A DNA stretch of 46,671 nucleotides from assembly GCA_013166775.1 (NCBI GenBank), contig JABLTJ010000028.1, positions 1 through 46,671 of the forward strand, written 5' to 3'. Shown here one piece after another: positions 8,106 to 16,586 of the stretch (position 1 is the first letter of the stretch; each line of letters opens with the position of its first letter). The DNA is from Promethearchaeati archaeon. Lineage in GTDB: Archaea; Asgardarchaeota; Heimdallarchaeia; Heimdallarchaeales; Heimdallarchaeaceae. Made by a program: the position numbers and the translations under genes. The notes under the pieces are model-generated. The model was given only the letters and a program-made list of their open reading frames with translations, did not search any database and was not told the origin of the DNA.

Positions 8106-9388
8106 GTAAAATAAAGATTCTATTCAATCCTAAGTACCAACCTCTTTTCAAAATGTTAATTCAGTTACTTATAATTTTTATAATTGTCACATTACCTTTA
8201 ACCTTTAATTTTGCTCTATCTTCTCCACCCTATACTATAAACAATTCAAATCCAGGTGGCATGTCCTATTTCAACACTCTACTGGAACAAAATCAGTTCA
8301 ATACTACGAGAACTATTCTTTCAACTGATCCAATACAAGGTTTACCTGAAAACTCAATCTTAGTTATAAGTGGAGGTACTAAGAACTATAGATCATCAGA
8401 AAAATTCGTTATAGACTCTTTTGTTGCTAGAGGAGGATTATTGGTGTTACTAGCAAATGAAGGACCAACCTATGAACTTGCTGAATATTTTGGTGTTTTC
8501 ATTTCAGCCTCAAATATATTAGAAACACAATATTACTACAAATCTCCAGAAATTCTAGTGCTGGAATCACCATTTTATGAAAATGAATCCTTATGTTTTG
8601 TACAAGCTAAAGCAATTTTACAAGTTTCACAAAACGAACAGCAAACAGAATTGTTTGAGTTACGAACAGAAAACACAGCTTTTATTGATTCGAATAGCGA
8701 TAAGAAATGGAATGTAATTCATGAACCTCTTGGAAGATTAAAGGTAGGAACAGCATTTCAGAGAGGATTGGGGGCAGTTATTATTCTAACCTCACCAAGT
8801 TTTCTTACCAATGATTTGTATAGTGAAGGATTTGGTAATATTGACCTTGTATTTGATTTATTACGCTTATATTCTCCGGGAGCTGATAGATTAGTATGCT
8901 TTGAAGAAAGTCACAAAACATGGCCTTTTGCATCAACTGAAGGAATCATTAATCAATCATATGGAACATTAATTCTACTAACTAAAACACCGTTGTTCGT
9001 TTTTGTTATGGTTCTAATTGTACTAGTGCTTTTCTATTTGACACCGAGATTCAGAGAAATTGTAAAATCAAGTGAAACCTACAAGAAATTTCTAACAGAC
9101 AGAATTTGGAGTAGAAAAAGAGAACTCTATGATACTTTTGGATCACCAATAAAACCTACGGTAGAGGAACAATATTTGTCAAATTTATATTTCCAATATG
9201 AACTCTATCCTAAAGAATCTTATAGTTATTATCTTGAAGAAAAATTAAAATTCATATCAATAGATAAATTTTCAGAGAAAGAGAGAGAGCTATTTGAAAA
9301 TGCTCTAAATAAAAAATTAGATGGAAAGACCTTTCTTTCCCTTTTTCTTATGCTAGAAGAAATTCAGAAACGAGGTAAATTATCATGA
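8102..9388 (+). CDS. DUF4350-family membrane protein
   Basis: The 428-residue protein has a first transmembrane helix near 17-38, an outside alpha/beta domain (about 40-280) and a second helix near 290-312, followed by a cytosolic tail. The outside domain fits DUF4350, a GATase-like fold seen in MoxR/DUF58 operons: an N-terminal NPGGMSYFNTLLEQ, then SILVISGGT, then FVARGGLLVLLANEG. No catalytic Cys is evident. TTG 8102 shares bases with the previous stop (TTGA) and is preceded by GGGGGAT. The likely role is a sensor or scaffold linking outside events to the ATPase. A paralogue lies at 20629. Confidence 0.68.
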   Translation: MSKIKILFNPKYQPLFKMLIQLLIIFIIVTLPLTFNFALSSPPYTINNSNPGGMSYFNTLLEQNQFNTTRTILSTDPIQGLPENSILVISGGTKNYRSSEKFVIDSFVARGGLLVLLANEGPTYELAEYFGVFISASNILETQYYYKSPEILVLESPFYENESLCFVQAKAILQVSQNEQQTELFELRTENTAFIDSNSDKKWNVIHEPLGRLKVGTAFQRGLGAVIILTSPSFLTNDLYSEGFGNIDLVFDLLRLYSPGADRLVCFEESHKTWPFASTEGIINQSYGTLILLTKTPLFVFVMVLIVLVLFYLTPRFREIVKSSETYKKFLTDRIWSRKRELYDTFGSPIKPTVEEQYLSNLYFQYELYPKESYSYYLEEKLKFISIDKFSEKERELFENALNKKLDGKTFLSLFLMLEEIQKRGKLS

Positions 9389-10329
9389 CACAAGTACATG
9401 AAACCAAAGAAATATTTGATAAAATAATGAATGAAATGAGTAAAAGAATTGTAGGAAATGAAACTGTTTTAGAATTGATTTTTGCTTCACTGTTAAGTGA
9501 GGGACATGTACTTCTCGAAGGTGTTCCCGGAATTGCAAAAACACTGATGGCAAGCACTCTGGCTGAAGTAGTTAAGATGGATTTTAAGAGAATCCAATTT
9601 ACAAGCGATTTAATGCCTGCCGATATAACAGGAGGAAACATCTATGAGCGAGAAACAAGTTCTTTTACATTTATAGAAGGACCGGTTTTTACTAACATTT
9701 TATTGACTGACGAGATTAATAGGAGTCCTCCAAAAACACAATCAGCACTCTTAGAAGCTATGCAAGAAAAACAAGTATCTGCTGGGAAGAAAACATACAA
9801 ATTGTCAAAACCATTTATGGTAATAGCAACACAAAATCCAATAGAATCTACTGGGGTATACCCTCTGCCTGAAGCGCAGGTTGATAGATTCTTGGTTAAG
9901 ATTCCGGTTTATCCTCCATCCTTGGATGGGGAGATTGATATGCTTAAAATGAAAAGAGAAAAGATGTTCGCAGATGTAGACGCAGTTACTAAAAGAGATA
10001 CAATTCTGAAATTAATAACAGAAATCGAAAAAAGTGTAGTAGTAAGCAATCAAATTTTGGAATATATAGCAAAACTAGTATTAGCAACAAGATCCATTCA
10101 TTCTCTAGCACTGGGAGCTAGTCCTCGAGGATCAATAGCACTTCTTACATTAAGTAGATCAATCGCAGCTATACGAGGACGAGATTATGTTGAACCAGAT
10201 GATATAAAATCAATATTCTTTCCAGTGATGAATCACCGATTAATTCTCTCTCCAGAAGCAGAAATTGAACAAATTAGAATTGGAGAAATTATACAGAATA
10301 TACTATCAGAAGTTGAAGTTGTTATTTAA
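9385..10329 (+). CDS. MoxR-family AAA+ ATPase (cluster 1)
   Basis: The 314-residue cytosolic ATPase has the full MoxR signature: Walker A GVPGIAKT (46-53), Walker B LLTDE (106-110) followed by INRSPPKTQSALLEAM, sensor 1 ATQNP (148-152) and YPLPEAQVDRF (159-169). MoxR ATPases act as chaperone-like remodelers, normally with a VWA-domain partner, which here is the DUF58 protein encoded next. The gene overlaps the DUF4350 stop as ATGA, indicating translational coupling. Its sequence is clearly related to, but well diverged from, the MoxR at 22326 (for example Q-E-K-Q-V-S-A against A-E-K-Q-V-T-V), so these are old paralogues, not a recent duplication. Confidence 0.9.
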   Translation: MTQVHETKEIFDKIMNEMSKRIVGNETVLELIFASLLSEGHVLLEGVPGIAKTLMASTLAEVVKMDFKRIQFTSDLMPADITGGNIYERETSSFTFIEGPVFTNILLTDEINRSPPKTQSALLEAMQEKQVSAGKKTYKLSKPFMVIATQNPIESTGVYPLPEAQVDRFLVKIPVYPPSLDGEIDMLKMKREKMFADVDAVTKRDTILKLITEIEKSVVVSNQILEYIAKLVLATRSIHSLALGASPRGSIALLTLSRSIAAIRGRDYVEPDDIKSIFFPVMNHRLILSPEAEIEQIRIGEIIQNILSEVEVVI

Positions 10330-10356
10330 GAAGTGCATACAGGAAGATGAAACTAG

Positions 10357-11739
10357 ATGGAAGCAGCTAAGCATTTTGAGCTAACCAAAAATGGAAAAGC
10401 CTTCATCCTTTTTGGAAGCTTGTTCATAGTTCTAGGTTTAGCTATTGATAACTACCTTCTAGTTGTTCCAGGTTTCATCTTCTGGATTGTTGTAACTTCA
10501 ACTTTTATAAGCTACTTCCAGCATCAGAATCTAAATCTTGATCTTAAATTAAGTGTATCAAAAACTTATATGCGAAGTAGAGGATTGTTGGCAGTAGCTA
10601 CTGAAATCAATAATTCTTCATCTAAAGCTGTAAGATTTAAAATTACTTTAGGTATATCTTTTCATTTTAGAAGTATAAAAACACCAGAAACAGTGTATAT
10701 TAAACTTCAACCAAACGAGACGAAGAAGCTAGTATGGTTATTATTAGCAGTTAGAAGAGGAAGTGCAACAATTGGACCTGCTGAAATTTCTGTAGGACCT
10801 TTCCAAAATCTCTTTGAAAACAAAAGAATTCTAAAAGAAAAAATAAATATTAAAGTACTCCCACAAAGACCTAGAGTTAATATTCCATGGAAAACTAAGA
10901 AAGAACTCCTATTGAAAATGGTTCATGAATTTGCAAAAAGGGTGAAAGGAAGAGGGGATGAGTTTTTCGCTCTTCGCGACTATCTTCCTGGTGATGAAGT
11001 AAAACATATTGATTGGTATGCAACAGCTAGACATGATCGATTAATTAGTAAGGAATTTGAAGATGAGAGAAACCTCCATTTTCTTATTTATCTTGATCTT
11101 GGAGGTACGATGTTTGGACCGAAATTTGAATATGCTCTATCATCTGCAGTCGAACTTTCCTCTCTTATAAGAGGAACCAATCATGATTTAGGAGTTATAG
11201 CGTATTCAAACATTGTAAAACGTTTCATCGTTCCTCAATTGGGTAAAAAAGAACTCTCACTGATGCTCAATCTCTATGACTTAGAAGCAACAGGTGTTCA
11301 GAGTAATTTCATCAATGCAGTTAAGTTTACAAAGAATAACCAACTCTTACATTCTATTGCAATAATCTTCTCTGATTTAGAAGGTGATTTACGCAAGAAA
11401 CTACAAGGATTGCATCTCCTTCAAACAATGGGAAGTCGAGTTATTTTTGTAAATTTTTCCACCTTAGATTTCAATATTTTAGCATCACCAGGTTGGTTAT
11501 TGTCTAAATCTCAAGATATGGATTACAGTCTTGTAATTGAACGTGTATTTCCCAGCTTAGTTAAAGATGAGTACAAAAGACGGGAAAAAGAACTACGAAA
11601 GATTCTCTATTCTGTTGGGGGAGATTATATCGAAATAAATGGGTATGAAGATAACATCATTTTATCTCTTTACAGACTTATGAAGAAATATTCACCAACA
11701 CAAAGATTGGTACAAGAGGCATTGGAGCGATGGACATGA
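10357..11739 (+). CDS. DUF58 (VWA-like) protein with altered MIDAS (cluster 1)
   Basis: Two N-terminal transmembrane helices (about 15-52) are followed by a strand-rich region and the DUF58 core, recognised by GRGDEFFALRDYLPGD and HIDWYATARHDRLI. The VWA-like fold follows, but the metal site that normally reads D-x-S-x-S is D247-L-G249-G-T251, so both serines are missing. In the cluster 2 paralogue this site is intact. DUF58 proteins work with MoxR ATPases, probably as the adaptor to the membrane. The start lies 27 nt after moxR. The family is certain; the loss of metal binding is inferred from the motif. Confidence 0.85.
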   Translation: MEAAKHFELTKNGKAFILFGSLFIVLGLAIDNYLLVVPGFIFWIVVTSTFISYFQHQNLNLDLKLSVSKTYMRSRGLLAVATEINNSSSKAVRFKITLGISFHFRSIKTPETVYIKLQPNETKKLVWLLLAVRRGSATIGPAEISVGPFQNLFENKRILKEKINIKVLPQRPRVNIPWKTKKELLLKMVHEFAKRVKGRGDEFFALRDYLPGDEVKHIDWYATARHDRLISKEFEDERNLHFLIYLDLGGTMFGPKFEYALSSAVELSSLIRGTNHDLGVIAYSNIVKRFIVPQLGKKELSLMLNLYDLEATGVQSNFINAVKFTKNNQLLHSIAIIFSDLEGDLRKKLQGLHLLQTMGSRVIFVNFSTLDFNILASPGWLLSKSQDMDYSLVIERVFPSLVKDEYKRREKELRKILYSVGGDYIEINGYEDNIILSLYRLMKKYSPTQRLVQEALERWT

Positions 11740-12569
11740 GAATCAGAGATAGAATTTTCGAAGAAGAGTGGAAAAAAACTGTGATATCTACTCCTGGTTC
11801 CTCGATATTAGTTGTTGCTCATCTTTTGTTTGGTATATTTGCTACTGCGATTATTATAATTCAATCTGCTTTTAGTTTTAACGTATACATCTTCTCTATT
11901 TGGCTAATCTTTGGTTTAATTATTCTTCTTACAGACCTTTTCAGGGGAAGAAATATTAAACTAAGCTCTGAGCTTGGTTTTGGTTTCTTTTTCATATTAG
12001 GTACAATTCTATCTTTGTTACTTGGTAATGTATACTCAATGTTCTTTCCTGAAAATCTTGGACGAATTGATATTCTTATCTTTCAAATTTCTACTGGTAT
12101 TTGTGTATCAATTCGTTTTCTTATTACTTTCTTTTATGAGGAATTCTTTTCTCAAGAGCAAGAATTTATAGCACCAGACAGTAAATATGCTAAAGAGCAA
12201 ATAGAGCAATATATACTTAATTTAGTAAAAACTGATTTCGAATACAGTGAAATAGAACAGATAGGGCTTTTCGAAAAATGGTGGTATACTTTAAAGAAAA
12301 TGATATGGCCCACTATTAGTGTTTCTATTCTTATTACTCTAGCAGCTCTTTATTCTCTTCTAATCTACTATATAATTCCCAACGATGCAATATCTGAATT
12401 AATAATCGTTCCTTCTCTGATTATTGCAGCAATATTGTATTCCATACTTCTTATTAGGTTAAATGACGTTATTCCAAAAATGCAAGAGAAAGAGAAAAAA
12501 ATCCTTGAGTCTGAAGAATGGGAAGAAGATTTATTAGAAGAAATAAATGAGGAGATTGTATCTTCCTAA
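11736..12569 (+). CDS. Membrane protein closing cluster 1
   Basis: The 277-residue protein has four transmembrane helices in the first half (about 25-130), a cytosolic stretch of about 50 residues, two further helices (about 190-245) and a very acidic C-terminal tail. No family is recognised. ATG 11736 overlaps the DUF58 stop (ATGA) and has GGAG 8 nt upstream; ATG 11730 would be too close to that site. The cluster 2 counterpart (24820-26313) is also last in its operon, also multi-pass and also acidic-tailed, suggesting equivalent parts of the complex despite weak sequence similarity. Confidence 0.6.
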   Translation: MRIRDRIFEEEWKKTVISTPGSSILVVAHLLFGIFATAIIIIQSAFSFNVYIFSIWLIFGLIILLTDLFRGRNIKLSSELGFGFFFILGTILSLLLGNVYSMFFPENLGRIDILIFQISTGICVSIRFLITFFYEEFFSQEQEFIAPDSKYAKEQIEQYILNLVKTDFEYSEIEQIGLFEKWWYTLKKMIWPTISVSILITLAALYSLLIYYIIPNDAISELIIVPSLIIAAILYSILLIRLNDVIPKMQEKEKKILESEEWEEDLLEEINEEIVSS

Positions 12570-12577
12570 TTAATATC

Positions 12578-13270
12578 CTATCTCTTTTTGTTTCCTTTTA
12601 ACTCCTCTATAGTAGATGCCTTCCCACAAGATTTATCGTTTTCTGGGCAGTATCCATAAAAATCACAGAATGCTCCTGCTTTCCTAAAGATAATTGGGGA
12701 CACTTTTCTTACTTCTTCAAGCATTCTCTCTGCTAATTCCCTAATTTCCCACTGCGAGCGCTCGCAAATTCTTACTGCTAAGAAATCAATTAATGCATGA
12801 GCATTCATTGAAACTATTAACTGAGTAGACGTAGCATTTGGTAAAATGTAACGAGCATCTTCTCTCTTAATTCCTACTTTTATCATCTTTTGATATAGCA
12901 AATGACTTTGTTTAATCAAATCTTCATATTCTCCCCCATATTTAGATTTCTTAATTGCTTCAGGAGTGATATATACGAAATTATCAGCGTTAACATATCT
13001 TTGAGATTGTTGGGAAAAACTGGCGATTCTTTTTCTTACTAATTGATGTGAGGTTGTTCTGCTGATGCCTGTAACATAAAAAACATACATGTTATGCTCG
13101 ATGATTGATAGATGACCATCTTGAATTATCTTGCTCAAATATTCATCTGTTTTGATTTTTGCTTTGTTTCTTATCTCCCAAAGATTATTTTCAGCTGAAT
13201 AACAAATTAAACCAGCCATTTTAGCAATCATTTCAGATTCGGGAGTATAAGATATAAGTTCAACTTGAAT
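12578..13270 (-). CDS. thyX: Flavin-dependent thymidylate synthase
   Basis: ThyX makes dTMP from dUMP using methylene-tetrahydrofolate, FAD and NADPH. The product carries the ThyX motif RKRIASFSQQSQRY, the substrate-contact segment ILPNATSTQLIVSMNAHALIDFL and SQWEIRELAERM. The first ATG (13231) would remove the conserved first strand: the codons upstream read QVELISYTPESE, which looks exactly like a ThyX N-terminus, yet that frame has no ATG, GTG or TTG before its stop. I therefore place the start at the ATT codon 13270, with GGTAGTGAT upstream, giving 230 residues. If only canonical starts are used, the gene is 12578-13231. It lies alone on the minus strand between the two membrane clusters. 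Confidence 0.85.
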   Translation of the reverse strand: MQVELISYTPESEMIAKMAGLICYSAENNLWEIRNKAKIKTDEYLSKIIQDGHLSIIEHNMYVFYVTGISRTTSHQLVRKRIASFSQQSQRYVNADNFVYITPEAIKKSKYGGEYEDLIKQSHLLYQKMIKVGIKREDARYILPNATSTQLIVSMNAHALIDFLAVRICERSQWEIRELAERMLEEVRKVSPIIFRKAGAFCDFYGYCPENDKSCGKASTIEELKGNKKR

Positions 13271-13370
13271 AAGATCACTACCTTGATTAGCTATCTGAAT
13301 TACTAAGTAATCGTATTTGACTTCTTTTTTAATGAATGTATGACATTGCTTTTTTTACTCTGTAATTTGA

Positions 13371-13399
13371 TTTCAATATTATAACAATATTTCAATATT
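13371..13399. promoter_or_regulatory. Divergent control region with direct repeats
   Basis: TTTCAATATT occurs at 13371-13380 and again at 13390-13399, 19 bp apart (about two helical turns). Between them, on the minus strand, lies TTATAATA (near 13378-13386), a TATA candidate for thyX. The rest of the 286-bp gap (13271-13556) is AT-rich and holds the cluster 2 promoter; I see no gene in it. Confidence 0.3.
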
Positions 13400-13462
13400 T
13401 AATCCTAAAAAAATTAAACTAAAGTAGATTTACTATTAAAAATCGATTTCCTTTTTACAAGT

Positions 13463-13470
13463 ATTTATAT
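13463..13470 (+). promoter_or_regulatory. Promoter of membrane cluster 2
   Basis: ATTTATAT is a TATA candidate that predicts a start of transcription near 13492 and a leader of about 65 nt ending in GAGGTTGCAAG before the ATG at 13557. Confidence 0.35.
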
Positions 13471-13556
13471 CACAAAAAGTTTTTGAATAAAGTGGAGCTA
13501 TAGAGTCAATAGGGTAACATCGGGTACTCTGGGTATTGTGTAGTTGAGGTTGCAAG

Positions 13557-16500
13557 ATGTCCACAGAAGAACCAAAACAGTCGAAACAACTTAAAGCTGG
13601 GGTGAAACTAAAGACTAAACCAGCAGTTGTGCCAAAAAAACGCAAAATGAAAACAAAAGGAGATATGTTACCCATAGCTGCTTTGGTTCCAAGAGGTATT
13701 TCTAAGTGGAACATTATTTTTACAGTTTTGTTTTCTGGACTTCTAGCAGCAACTATTGTCAACAGCTATTTCAAAGAATTTTTAGTTATTCCACTTCCAA
13801 ATTTTATATTAAAAATAATAGTCCCCATAATTATTGGCATTGAAGTATTCCTAATTTTAATTGCTTTTGAAACATACAAGGTGAAATTTACTCCAAACAT
13901 TTTGAGAGTAATTATTACTATAATAACCATCCTAGTTCTTTTCCCAATTACATTATTCAAATATCATACAAGACATAGTGTCAAAAGAATAGTGTTCACA
14001 GGATTGATACTTTGGTCACTTGTATTCTCCTTCTTCTCTCCATATTTTGGAATGATTGGTAAAATAAGAGATTTAGAAGATGGGATAGCTGAGCAAAATG
14101 TTGATCAAAGCTGGTTTGAGAATCTTTTCCAAGGATCTGCACCTTTTTACATTGATGGATTATTAGACCTTTTAGATTCTCTTGATCTTAATGATACTTT
14201 AGCCAATCAAGAAATGGCTCAGGTACGAGCAGAAACGGGTTCTTTGGGAAACTATCTTTATCGTTGGGAAATAAATGATTACTACAATCCAACTACGTGG
14301 GAATTTGAAGGAAATAATGCTCAAAGATTCACTTTAGAACCAACAGATTATGGCCAGCCTGGAGCTGCTTCCATTACAGACTTGAATATAACAGAAACAA
14401 TTTATTCTACAACCTCTTTATACTCTCAAGCAATAGATGCAAATCTATTAACAACATGGAGCAGTTATTTTGATCCTCATCTCTATGATGTAACTCCTAC
14501 ATATAGCTGGGATGATTTTCTCAGAGATGAAAATGGAACTGCATCAGCAGAAGCTGGATCCACTAATATTAGATTTAATTCCAGAGATCAACTGACCTTA
14601 GAAAGCATAGCAAACGCAATAGGTTTTCTAGGTACTTATAATTACAAAACATATTTTGCTTTAGACTCAGAAGCTGATAAACAAGCGATAAAGGATAACA
14701 GTCTAAGTTTTACAGATTTGGTAGTAAATGATTCTACCTTTCAAACAGATTTTAGCAATTTCTTACAGAAACCATCCGGTTATGAAACACTCTCACCTAA
14801 TGTGCACAGGAACTCTCTAGATTGGGCAATTGCTGGAGTAAATAATGGTTTCACAATTTATGAACAAATAACTTACATTCTAGATCAAATCTTAATAGCG
14901 GGAGGTTTTCCAACATCAGCAGATTCAGATAATCAGGGACAAGACAGAGCAGAACGTTTCTGGGCAGTAGATGACAGATCCTTCACAGCATTTCTCGCTG
15001 CAACAGTTATGGCATTGAGATGGAATAATATCCCAGCTCGTCCCGTATTTGGGTTTGCAATTGGTGAAGACATAGGGGGAGTTCCTAATCATAGAAGTTT
15101 AACATTATCGCATTTATATGGATGGATTGAAGCCATTATTCCAGTGGGTGCTGGAAATTATCGTTGGGGACAATTCCAGATTGGTCCTTATCCTTCTGGT
15201 GGGGATTTGATTTACTGTGAAAACACCCTATACTCATCTTACAATGTTTCAGTGGAATTTTTATCTGTGATTCCCCAAGATCCTGGAATAGGAGAAGAAG
15301 TATATGTTATCGATAATTATGTTGATTATACTCTCCGTGCGACAGTAACTAGCGAAGGTTCTCCAGTTGTAGGAGCTTCAGTTCAATTTGAAACAATTAG
15401 TACAGCAGATTATCAAGCAGCCCAATCCAATCCTACAGAATTATTATCTCTTACTAGAGGACTTGGAAGTGATGTAACAGATGGTTTTGGATATGCTGCA
15501 ATCACTTATGATTTCGATCATGTAAATTATACGGTGCTTAATTTTGCAGACCAAGAAGCAACGTCCTATATACTTATAGCTTACATTAGTCTAGCATCTA
15601 TAGGTGGGGCAGGATTTGTTGTTATTCCGGAAGGATATTTATCTGCTTTAGCAATGAACACTTCGAAACAAGTTCTTCCAAATCCACAAAATATAACTGA
15701 ATATTATGATTATTATATTGTTCAAAAGGGACGGAGTTATCAAATCTCAACCATACTCTATGAGGATGTCGCTCATACAACGGTTCTAACGGATAGAGTT
15801 GTCTCCTACTATGTTCTAACGCAGGATGATCTCACAGAGCTCTTATTTGGCATCTTAGATCCACAAATTCTACTAGATAACAAAATTGGGGTAGCATTTA
15901 CTGATTGGCAAGGAAACTCTACCCTTCAAACGAATGATACTTTTGACTCTTTACTTACGGGTACAACGTATTTCTTAGCAGCTTCATATGGTGCTAATTA
16001 TACCTACTCTGTAATGTTGATTGTTCAAGCAGAAAAATCTACGATAGATATTAATTCAACAGATTTAGATAATTTCGAATTAGATATTTACTTGTATACT
16101 GAACCTCTTGGAGGATCAGCAGATAAATTAGCAAATGAACCACTGGAAGTGTGGATTGCTCCCGAAAGCGATTATTCATCTTTTGTTGGAACAGAACCAG
16201 ATGATTTGAAATCTCATCTTCTAGCTGCTAATTCAACTGGACCTTTTTGCCAAATTGTTACTCTCCCAGGAGCTACAACCGATTCCAATGGCTTTTACAA
16301 TGATACTTTTACTGTATCATCTTCAAATTATGGTACGGGTTTCTTCGTTGTCATAGTGTTTTATTTATCAACCTGGAACACGACTAGTGCGTTTTTAATA
16401 GGAAGTGGTCCTGTATGGTTAGTAGACCCAATAAGCCCTAATTTTGGAGTATCAATATTTGATGCTTCAGTCATGGTAAACAATTATTCATCTATAAGCA

Positions 16501-16586
16501 ATTTTGATGTTGTTGCAGTGACATTAGTAGTGCATCTGGATTCTTCGATATCCATAAAAATAGTAGAGGTGGAAGAATGGCACTGA
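13557..16586 (+). CDS. Membrane protein with transglutaminase-fold ectodomain lacking the catalytic triad
   Basis: The 1009-residue protein has a basic cytosolic N-terminus, four transmembrane helices (about 45-165) and a long outside part. Residues about 420-550 follow the TgpA-type transglutaminase pattern: AERFWAV, ALRWNNIPARPVFGFAIGE, HLYGWIEAIIP, YRWGQFQIGP. The catalytic positions are changed: Cys is F476, His is Y521 and Asp is Q541. It is therefore probably a binding or structural domain, not an enzyme. Ig-like regions follow to the C-terminus. Unlike TgpA it lacks a final helix and DUF4129 tail; these are on the next gene, which overlaps it by 10 nt. First gene of cluster 2. Confidence 0.75.
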   Translation: MSTEEPKQSKQLKAGVKLKTKPAVVPKKRKMKTKGDMLPIAALVPRGISKWNIIFTVLFSGLLAATIVNSYFKEFLVIPLPNFILKIIVPIIIGIEVFLILIAFETYKVKFTPNILRVIITIITILVLFPITLFKYHTRHSVKRIVFTGLILWSLVFSFFSPYFGMIGKIRDLEDGIAEQNVDQSWFENLFQGSAPFYIDGLLDLLDSLDLNDTLANQEMAQVRAETGSLGNYLYRWEINDYYNPTTWEFEGNNAQRFTLEPTDYGQPGAASITDLNITETIYSTTSLYSQAIDANLLTTWSSYFDPHLYDVTPTYSWDDFLRDENGTASAEAGSTNIRFNSRDQLTLESIANAIGFLGTYNYKTYFALDSEADKQAIKDNSLSFTDLVVNDSTFQTDFSNFLQKPSGYETLSPNVHRNSLDWAIAGVNNGFTIYEQITYILDQILIAGGFPTSADSDNQGQDRAERFWAVDDRSFTAFLAATVMALRWNNIPARPVFGFAIGEDIGGVPNHRSLTLSHLYGWIEAIIPVGAGNYRWGQFQIGPYPSGGDLIYCENTLYSSYNVSVEFLSVIPQDPGIGEEVYVIDNYVDYTLRATVTSEGSPVVGASVQFETISTADYQAAQSNPTELLSLTRGLGSDVTDGFGYAAITYDFDHVNYTVLNFADQEATSYILIAYISLASIGGAGFVVIPEGYLSALAMNTSKQVLPNPQNITEYYDYYIVQKGRSYQISTILYEDVAHTTVLTDRVVSYYVLTQDDLTELLFGILDPQILLDNKIGVAFTDWQGNSTLQTNDTFDSLLTGTTYFLAASYGANYTYSVMLIVQAEKSTIDINSTDLDNFELDIYLYTEPLGGSADKLANEPLEVWIAPESDYSSFVGTEPDDLKSHLLAANSTGPFCQIVTLPGATTDSNGFYNDTFTVSSSNYGTGFFVVIVFYLSTWNTTSAFLIGSGPVWLVDPISPNFGVSIFDASVMVNNYSSISNFDVVAVTLVVHLDSSISIKIVEVEEWH

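Noticed and set aside
13436..13762. Minus-strand 108-codon frame across the cluster 2 start
   Set aside because: It covers the promoter and N-terminal coding region of the transglutaminase-fold gene and has no promoter or family resemblance of its own.
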